The notes beneath the pieces were generated by a model, which was given only the letters and a program-made list of their open reading frames with translations, made no database searches and was not told where the DNA came from. A DNA stretch of 64,000 nt from Alloyangia pacifica (GTDB lineage Bacteria; Pseudomonadota; Alphaproteobacteria; Rhodobacterales; Rhodobacteraceae), in assembly GCF_020524285.1 (NCBI RefSeq), contig NZ_JAIVKX010000007.1:124001-188000 (forward strand), given 5' to 3'. Position 1 is the first letter of the stretch; the number at the start of each line of letters is the position of its first letter. Position numbers and translations under genes: made by a program. Below are positions 59,109 to 64,000 of this stretch, piece after piece.

Positions 59109-60206
59109 TCACGCCATCAGCCCGGGGTTCAGCACCCCGCGCGGGTCGAAGCGGCGGCGCAGCCCCTCGGCGAGCGCGGCGACGGGGGCGGGATCGGGGT
59201 GGAAGGCCGGCGCGCTGCCCGTGCCGCGGACCCGGGTGGCATGGCCCGCGACGCCGCCGAGCCGGCTGCGGACTTCGGTGCCCTCGGGCAGCAGCGCCCA
59301 GACCAGCCCGCCGCCCCAGTCGTAGAGCACTGCCTCGGCCTCGAGCGTTTCGGCCAGCCCGGGCGCGTCCGAGGGTTTGCAGGAGATGCGCCAGACATCC
59401 CCCGCGCGCCCTTGAAGCGGCACCACGTCGCGCACCCCGGCCCAGAGCGCCGCCACGGCGCCGGGATCGGTCTCCTCGGTGATCTCGCGCCCGGGGAAGA
59501 GCGCCTTCAGCTGCGCCAGCCGGTAGGCGACCGAGCGCGCGAAGCCCTCGATGCGCAGACAGGTGCGCTGCGCCGCCGGATCATGCGCCGCGCCGGTGAC
59601 GTCGTAGGGCGCGCCGAGCGCCGTTGCCATCGCCGCCACCGCCTCGACCTCCGGCAGCCCGTGCAGCACCAAAGTCGCGGCGGCCTCGGGCTTCGGCAGC
59701 ACCTTGAAGCTTACCTCGGTCAGCACGCCAAGCGTGCCATGGCTGCCGGCCATCAGCTTGACCAGGTCGTAGCCGGTGACGTTCTTCATCACCCGCCCGC
59801 CGTTCGACACCACGGTGCCGGCCCCGTCGACGAAGCGTACGCCCAGCAGGAAATCCCGGCAGGCGCCGGCGGCGATGCGCCGCGGCCCCGAGGCATTGGC
59901 GGCGACAATGCCGCCCAGCGTGCTGTCCCCCTGCGTGCCGAGCAGCCCGCGCATGTCCGGCACCTCGAAGGCCAGCCGCTGGTTCTCGGCGTCGAGCGCC
60001 GCCTCGACCTCGGCGAGCGGCGTGCCCGCCCCGGCCACCAGCGTCAGCGCGCCCGGCTCGTAGAGCGTGATTCCCGACAGCCCGCCGGTCTCCAGCGGCT
60101 CTCCCTCTGCCGTGCCGATGGCGCGAGTGCCGCCGCCCCGGATCGCAAGCGCTCCATTTGCGCCAAGGATTGCCTCGGCCAGCTCTTTTTCGGTCTCTGG
60201 TCTCAT
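59109..60206 (-). CDS. glcE: Glycolate oxidase FAD-binding subunit GlcE
   Basis: A 365-aa FAD-linked oxidase subunit, shorter than GlcD: LAIRGGGTRAIGTAEG at the N-terminus, LGTQGDSTLGGIVAANASGPRR as the PP-loop-like FAD-binding region, and the C-terminal RFDPRGVLNPG. A repeat (60211-60257) lies just upstream of its ATG, in the 84-bp gap after glcD. Confidence 0.92.
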   Translation of the reverse strand: MRPETEKELAEAILGANGALAIRGGGTRAIGTAEGEPLETGGLSGITLYEPGALTLVAGAGTPLAEVEAALDAENQRLAFEVPDMRGLLGTQGDSTLGGIVAANASGPRRIAAGACRDFLLGVRFVDGAGTVVSNGGRVMKNVTGYDLVKLMAGSHGTLGVLTEVSFKVLPKPEAAATLVLHGLPEVEAVAAMATALGAPYDVTGAAHDPAAQRTCLRIEGFARSVAYRLAQLKALFPGREITEETDPGAVAALWAGVRDVVPLQGRAGDVWRISCKPSDAPGLAETLEAEAVLYDWGGGLVWALLPEGTEVRSRLGGVAGHATRVRGTGSAPAFHPDPAPVAALAEGLRRRFDPRGVLNPGLMA

Positions 60207-60210
60207 GCCA

Positions 60211-60257
60211 CTTCGTCTAGATCAAAATATCCCGGGGGTACGGGGGCAGCGCCCCCG
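60211..60257. repeat. Dispersed palindromic repeat, copy 2
   Basis: Copy of the element at 41403-41446: CTTCGTCTAGATCAAAATATCCCGGGGG, then a GGGGGC-AGC-GCCCCC hairpin. Here the first dyad is imperfect. As with copy 1, it lies between two genes of one oxidoreductase operon. Confidence 0.65.
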
Positions 60258-60290
60258 CCTTGTTCTGGGTGCGGGGCACGCCCCGGCGCC

Positions 60291-61739
60291 TCACTCGGCG
60301 GCGATTGCGAGAGTGCGGCGGCTTTCCGAGGCGTCCAGCGGGAACACCTTGGCGGGGTTGAGCAGCCACTGCGGATCGAAGACGTCCTTCACCGCCATCT
60401 GCGCCTCGAGGTCGGCGCGTGCGTATTGCGAGTGCATGAGGTCGCGCTTCTCGATCCCCACGCCGTGCTCGCCGGTCAGGCAGCCGCCGACCTCGACGCA
60501 GAGTTTCAGGATCTCCGCCCCGAAGCGCTCGCAGAGCTCGAGCTGGCCTTCCTCGTTGGCGTTGAACAGGATCAGCGGATGCATGTTGCCGTCGCCGGCG
60601 TGGAAGACATTGGCGACCTTCAGGCCGAACTCCTGCGACATCTCGCCGATCCGCCGCAGCACGTAGGGCAGCGAGGAGACCGGGATCGTGCCGTCGAGGC
60701 ACATGTAGTCGTTGATCTGCCCCATGGCGCCGAAGGCGGACTTGCGGCCGAGCCAGATGCGGCCCGCCTCGTCCTCGTCCCGCGCCTCGCGCAGTTCGAC
60801 GGGGTTGTGGCGCTTGGCGATCTCGATGATCTTTTCGAGCTGCTCAGCGATCTCGGCCTCGGAGCCTTCGACCTCGACGATCAGCAGCGCCTCGCACATG
60901 GGGTAGCCCGCGTGGGCAAAAGCCTCGCAGGCCTCGATGCAGGGGCGGTCCATGAACTCGATCGCCACCGGCAGCACGCCCGCCTTGATGATGTCGGACA
61001 CGCATTCCCCGGCGACCTCGTTGGCGGCGAAGCCCATGAGCACCGGCCGCGCGCCCTCGGGCTTGCGCAGGATGCGCAGGGTGGCCTCGGTGACCACGCC
61101 GAGCTGGCCTTCGGAGCCGCAGATGACGCCCAGCAGATCGAGCCCCGGCGCGTCGAGATGCGCGCCGCCGAGCTCGATCACCGTGCCGTCCATCAGCACC
61201 ATGGTCACGCCCATGAGGTTGTTGGTGGTCACGCCGTATTTCAGGCAATGCGCCCCGCCCGAGTTCATCGCGATATTGCCGGCGATGGCGCAGGCGAGCT
61301 GCGAGGAGGGGTCGGGGGCGTAGAAGAAGTCTTCCTCGGCCACCGCGCCGCTGACCGAGAGGTTGGTGCGCCCGGTCTGCACGCGGATGATCCGGTTGGC
61401 GTAATCGGTCTCGAGCACGCGGTTCATCTTCGCCACGCCGAGGATCACGCTGTCGGCGGTCGGTAGCGCGCCGCCCGCCAGCGAGGTGCCGGAGCCGCGC
61501 GGCACGACGGGCACGCCTTCCTCATGGCAGATCTTCAGCACCGCCGAGGCCTCTTCGGTCGAGGAGGGCAGCACCGCGCAGAGCGGCGGGCAGCGGTAGG
61601 CGGTGAGCGCGTCGCATTCATAGGCACGGGTCTCGGACAGCTCCGAGATCACCGCATCGTCGGGCAAGACCTCCCTCAGGCGTGCGACGATCTGGTCCTT
61701 GCGCGCGAGGATGCTTGCATCGGGGGCTGGCATCTGCAT
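60291..61739 (-). CDS. glcD: Glycolate oxidase catalytic subunit GlcD
   Basis: A 482-aa FAD-linked oxidase: VPVVPRGSGTSLAGGALPT and a long FAD domain (ACAIAGNIAMNSGGAHCLKYG), then the C-terminal cap ending CLTGEHGVGIEKRDLM and FDPQWLLNPAKVFP. It oxidises glycolate using FAD. It is the first gene of the operon, and an 8-bp inverted repeat lies 15 bp upstream of its start. Met 61733 is a second possible start. Confidence 0.93.
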   Translation of the reverse strand: MQMPAPDASILARKDQIVARLREVLPDDAVISELSETRAYECDALTAYRCPPLCAVLPSSTEEASAVLKICHEEGVPVVPRGSGTSLAGGALPTADSVILGVAKMNRVLETDYANRIIRVQTGRTNLSVSGAVAEEDFFYAPDPSSQLACAIAGNIAMNSGGAHCLKYGVTTNNLMGVTMVLMDGTVIELGGAHLDAPGLDLLGVICGSEGQLGVVTEATLRILRKPEGARPVLMGFAANEVAGECVSDIIKAGVLPVAIEFMDRPCIEACEAFAHAGYPMCEALLIVEVEGSEAEIAEQLEKIIEIAKRHNPVELREARDEDEAGRIWLGRKSAFGAMGQINDYMCLDGTIPVSSLPYVLRRIGEMSQEFGLKVANVFHAGDGNMHPLILFNANEEGQLELCERFGAEILKLCVEVGGCLTGEHGVGIEKRDLMHSQYARADLEAQMAVKDVFDPQWLLNPAKVFPLDASESRRTLAIAAE

Positions 61740-61754
61740 CGGGGTCTCCTCCTC

Positions 61755-61781
61755 GAATTGGTAAACTCATATAACCAATTC
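61755..61781 (-). promoter_or_regulatory. Candidate operator upstream of glcDEF
   Basis: GAATTGGT, an 11-nt spacer and ACCAATTC form a perfect 8-bp inverted repeat ending 15 bp from the glcD start. The TGGT/ACCA core resembles sites of FadR-type GntR regulators such as GlcC; no regulator gene is in the window. Confidence 0.55.
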
Positions 61782-61871
61782 CGCCGGCAGCCAAGCGTTT
61801 TTGCCACGCCGCCGCGCGGTGCGCGCCACGGCATCTTGCGCGGCGCAGAGGAATGATAGCAGGTGAACCCC

Positions 61872-62282
61872 ATGACCTGGCTGAAGATCATTCACATTCT
61901 TTGCGTCATGGGGTGGATGACCTCCATCTTCGCCGTGCCGCGCGCGCTCATCTACTGGAAACGCGACTTCGCGAAGACCGGGGCGTTCGGCCCCCTAGGC
62001 GATCTGACTTACCGGCTCTACCGCTTCTCGTCGGGTCTGGCGGTGATCGCGGTGATCACCGGGCTATGGCTCGGGGTGCTCTGGGGCTTCCCGGCGTGGT
62101 TGCATGCCAAGATCGGCCTCGTGGTGCTGCTAGCGGCGCACTACGTTTGGACCGGGGTCCTGGTCGGTCGCGCCAAGCGCGGCGAGTTCCGCGAGTCTGA
62201 CATGTTCCTGCGCATTTTCAACGAGATCAGCGTGGTGGGCACGATCGCCATCCTGTGGCTGGTCGTGGCCAAGCCGTTCTGA
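61872..62282 (+). CDS. HemJ/CopD-like membrane protein
   Basis: A 136-aa protein with four hydrophobic helices: LKIIHILCVMGWMTSIFAVP at the N-terminus with the conserved His, RLYRFSSGLAVIAVITGLW, then WLHAKIGLVVLLAAHYVWTG and a last helix. The H and W-x-HAK pattern resembles HemJ-type protoporphyrinogen oxidases (UPF0093/CopD-like). That function is possible, not shown. I start at ATG 61872, with AGGTGA six bases upstream; GTG 61863 is an alternative. It is two bases upstream of the DUF599 gene, probably coupled. Confidence 0.7.
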   Translation: MTWLKIIHILCVMGWMTSIFAVPRALIYWKRDFAKTGAFGPLGDLTYRLYRFSSGLAVIAVITGLWLGVLWGFPAWLHAKIGLVVLLAAHYVWTGVLVGRAKRGEFRESDMFLRIFNEISVVGTIAILWLVVAKPF

Positions 62283-62284
62283 CC

Positions 62285-62989
62285 ATGCTGCCGACGCTCG
62301 ATCCCTTCTACTATTTCTCGCCGGTCGATCTCACCGGTGTCGTGCTGCTGCTGCTCTGCTGGCTGGGCAGCTCCTGGCTGATCGAGCATCCGCCGAAGCG
62401 CCGCCCCTCGGTGACCAAGCTCATGGCGCTCTACCGGCGGCAATGGATGAAGCATTTCGTCACCCGCCAGCCGCGCATCTTCGATTCCCAGATCGTCGGC
62501 AGCCTGCGCCAGAGCACCGCTTTCTTCGCCTCGACCTCGATGATCGCCATCGGCGGCATCTTCGCGCTGCTGGGCAACCCCGACCAGGTGCGCGGCGTCG
62601 CCGAGGACCTGTCGACGGGGGGCGACTCGCCGGTGATCGTCTGGGAGGCGAAGCTGCTGCTGATCCTCGCCTTCGCCGCCAATGCCTTTCTGAAGTTCGT
62701 CTGGTCGAACCGGTTGTTCGGCTATTGCTCGGTGCTGATGGGCTCGGTGCCCAACGACGACAGCCCGCTGGCCTATACCCGCGCGGCCAAGGCCGCCGAG
62801 ATCAACATCTTCGCCGCGCGCAGCTACAACCGCGGGTTGCGGTCGGTCTATTTCGGCATCGGCTCCACCGCCTGGCTGCTGGGCTCCTGGCCGCTGATCG
62901 CGGCGGCTCTGATCACCCTGACGGTGATCCTGCGGCGCGAGTTCACCTCGCAGTCGCGCGAGGTTCTGCTGACCAGCGAGGACGACTGA
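62285..62989 (+). CDS. DUF599 membrane protein
   Basis: A 234-aa membrane protein with about four hydrophobic segments (VVLLLLCWLGSSWLIEH, SMIAIGGIFALLGN, LLLILAFAANAFLKFVWS, PLIAAALITLTVIL). The pattern fits DUF599. ATG 62285 is two bases after the stop of the preceding gene. Function unknown. Confidence 0.85.
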   Translation: MLPTLDPFYYFSPVDLTGVVLLLLCWLGSSWLIEHPPKRRPSVTKLMALYRRQWMKHFVTRQPRIFDSQIVGSLRQSTAFFASTSMIAIGGIFALLGNPDQVRGVAEDLSTGGDSPVIVWEAKLLLILAFAANAFLKFVWSNRLFGYCSVLMGSVPNDDSPLAYTRAAKAAEINIFAARSYNRGLRSVYFGIGSTAWLLGSWPLIAAALITLTVILRREFTSQSREVLLTSEDD

Positions 62990-63008
62990 AAAGCCTTGGG
63001 AGGCTTTT
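62989..63008 (+). terminator. Terminator of the DUF599 gene
   Basis: AAAAGCCT-TGGG-AGGCTTTT is a perfect 8-bp stem starting at the stop codon and ending in TTTT. A second palindrome TCCCTTCGAAGGGA (63014-63027) follows. Confidence 0.8.
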
Positions 63009-63046
63009 GCAAATCCCTTCGAAGGGAATTGCGCTATACTCGCGCC

Positions 63047-63400
63047 ATGCGAGCCCCGATTGCCTTCGTCCTGTGCCTCTGCGCTGCGCCTGTCCGGGCC
63101 GCGCCGCCCGAGATCGTCTCCGCCGGGGCCGCGCGCAGCGGCGAGCGCTGGGACATCTCGGTGACACTGGCCCATCCCGACACCGGCTGGGACCATTACG
63201 CCGACGGCTGGCGGGTCGAGAGCGAGGACGGCACCGTGCTGGGCGTGCGCGAGCTCTTTCACCCGCATGAGACCGAGCAGCCTTTCACCCGCAGCCTGTC
63301 CGGAGTTGCCATCCCCGAGGGCACGGCGCGGGTCTACATCCGGGCGCGCTGCCTGACGGATGGGTGGACCGAGGGCCGCAGCGCGCTCGAGCTGGAGTAG
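63047..63400 (+). CDS. Small secreted hypothetical protein
   Basis: A 117-aa protein with signal peptide MRAPIAFVLCLCAAPVRA. The mature part contains VTLAHPDTGWDHYADGWRV and a FHPHETEQPFTRSLSG segment. I do not recognise a family. A TATACT at 63035-63040 could be part of the promoter but is close to the ATG at 63047. It is convergent with the partial gene at the right edge, with one base between the stops. Confidence 0.65.
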   Translation: MRAPIAFVLCLCAAPVRAAPPEIVSAGAARSGERWDISVTLAHPDTGWDHYADGWRVESEDGTVLGVRELFHPHETEQPFTRSLSGVAIPEGTARVYIRARCLTDGWTEGRSALELE

Positions 63401-63401
63401 C

Positions 63402-64000
63402 TCAGCGCCGACCCTCGCGCAGCCAGGCGCCGACGATGAAGCCCGCCGCAAGAAGCAGCGTCAGCCAGGCCGGCAGCAGCGGAATGCGGGTCACGTCCAT
63501 GGTCTCGAAGGCCTCGCGCGGGGTGATGCCCATCCAGCCGCGGCCGGCGGCGGGGCGCCCGGCGCCCACGGCGCGGATGGTCGGCAGACCATCCTCGATC
63601 CGCGCTTCGCCGCCGCGGAGGGCGGCAACCACGGGCTCCAGTGCTTCGCCGCTGGCGATGGTCTGCTCGAACTCGCGCGGCGCGGCGGGGCCAAGGCCGA
63701 TCACCGCCTCCTGCTCGCCTTCCTTGAGCCGGTAGAGGCCGATCTCGGGGCCATCGTATTCGGCCTCGAAGCGGCCGGGCGAGACTTCCTGCAGGGGCAC
63801 GCTCTCCTCGGTGCCATCGGGGCGGGTCACGGTGACCGCCCCCACGCCGTCCTCGAGCGTGCGGCGGATGATGCGCATGCGCTTGCCCGTGGCCTCGGCC
63901 CAGAGCGCCTCTTCCTCGAGCTCCGGCTCTTTCATCATCCAATGGGCCAGCCGCCGCAGCAGGTCGAGTTGCGGGCCGCCGCCCTCGAAGCCGCGCGACC
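63402..64000 (-). CDS. C-terminal part of a large membrane protein (5' partial)
   Basis: The frame is open to the right edge, so only the last 199 or so residues are present. It begins with GFEGGGPQLDLLRRLAHW and MMKEPELEEEALWAEA, then a beta-rich soluble domain and a final membrane helix (LPLLPAWLTLLLAAGFIVGAWL). The RRLAHWMMKEPELEEEAL segment is typical of the C-terminal part of large membrane proteins with a glutamine-amidotransferase-like domain in alphaproteobacteria; that part is outside the window. Confidence 0.65.
   Translation of the reverse strand, partial: SRGFEGGGPQLDLLRRLAHWMMKEPELEEEALWAEATGKRMRIIRRTLEDGVGAVTVTRPDGTEESVPLQEVSPGRFEAEYDGPEIGLYRLKEGEQEAVIGLGPAAPREFEQTIASGEALEPVVAALRGGEARIEDGLPTIRAVGAGRPAAGRGWMGITPREAFETMDVTRIPLLPAWLTLLLAAGFIVGAWLREGRR

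Noticed and set aside
57858-61466. Plus-strand frame of 1202 codons
   Set aside because: It is antisense to glcDEF, which have unambiguous iron-sulfur and FAD motifs.
1-64000. tRNA, rRNA, insertion sequences, integrases, CRISPR
   Set aside because: No convincing sequence was seen by eye on either strand; a dedicated search could still find a small one.

Overview
The window is about 64 kb of very GC-rich, densely coding DNA. It most likely comes from the chromosome or a large replicon of a marine alphaproteobacterium of the Rhodobacteraceae (Roseobacter group). The evidence is indirect: glcDEF, a cytoplasmic SoeABC-type molybdoenzyme operon, a DUF1523 protein, a VPLPA-CTERM sorting signal and an exopolysaccharide locus with Wzx/Wzy/Wzz-type parts. 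No rRNA, tRNA, insertion sequence, integrase or CRISPR array was recognised.

Left part (1-38.5 kb): a surface-polysaccharide locus. It holds a secreted SGNH / glycoside-hydrolase-like / RTX protein (cut by the left edge), several GT4 and GT2 glycosyltransferases, a Wzx-type flippase, a Wzz-type chain-length protein, a BY-kinase, a Wzy/ligase-type membrane protein, a WecG/TagA/CpsF glycosyltransferase, an OafA-type acyltransferase, a GMC oxidoreductase, SDR enzymes and Gfo/Idh/MocA oxidoreductases. No initiating polyprenyl-phosphate sugar transferase or outer-membrane exporter was seen, so the locus probably extends beyond the left edge.

Inside it sits the most unusual element (6233-19109): a tightly coupled four-gene operon PKS - GT2 - NRPS - phosphopantetheinyl transferase. 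The PKS reads KS-AT-KR-DH-ACP-TE. The NRPS reads formyltransferase - degenerate condensation-like region - adenylation domain split by a luciferase-like monooxygenase - PCP. Its specificity residues, read by eye, resemble the glycine code. I infer a small formyl-glycine-derived, one-round-extended polyketide made next to, and perhaps attached to, an exported glycan.

Middle part (38.6-50.1 kb): soeABC-type quinone-linked sulfite dehydrogenase, a tandem SnoaL-like protein, two small membrane proteins, creatinase, succinate-semialdehyde dehydrogenase, an alpha/beta hydrolase and a small SUOX-like periplasmic protein. A six-unit 16-bp tandem repeat follows soeC.

Right part (50.2-64 kb): a phytase/esterase-like secreted protein preceded by Pho-box-like direct repeats, a LysR regulator divergent from an MDR oxidoreductase, a VPLPA-CTERM surface protein, an Hsp20, two tandem trypsin-like proteases, glcDEF with a palindromic operator candidate, small membrane proteins, and the C-terminal end of a large membrane protein cut by the right edge.
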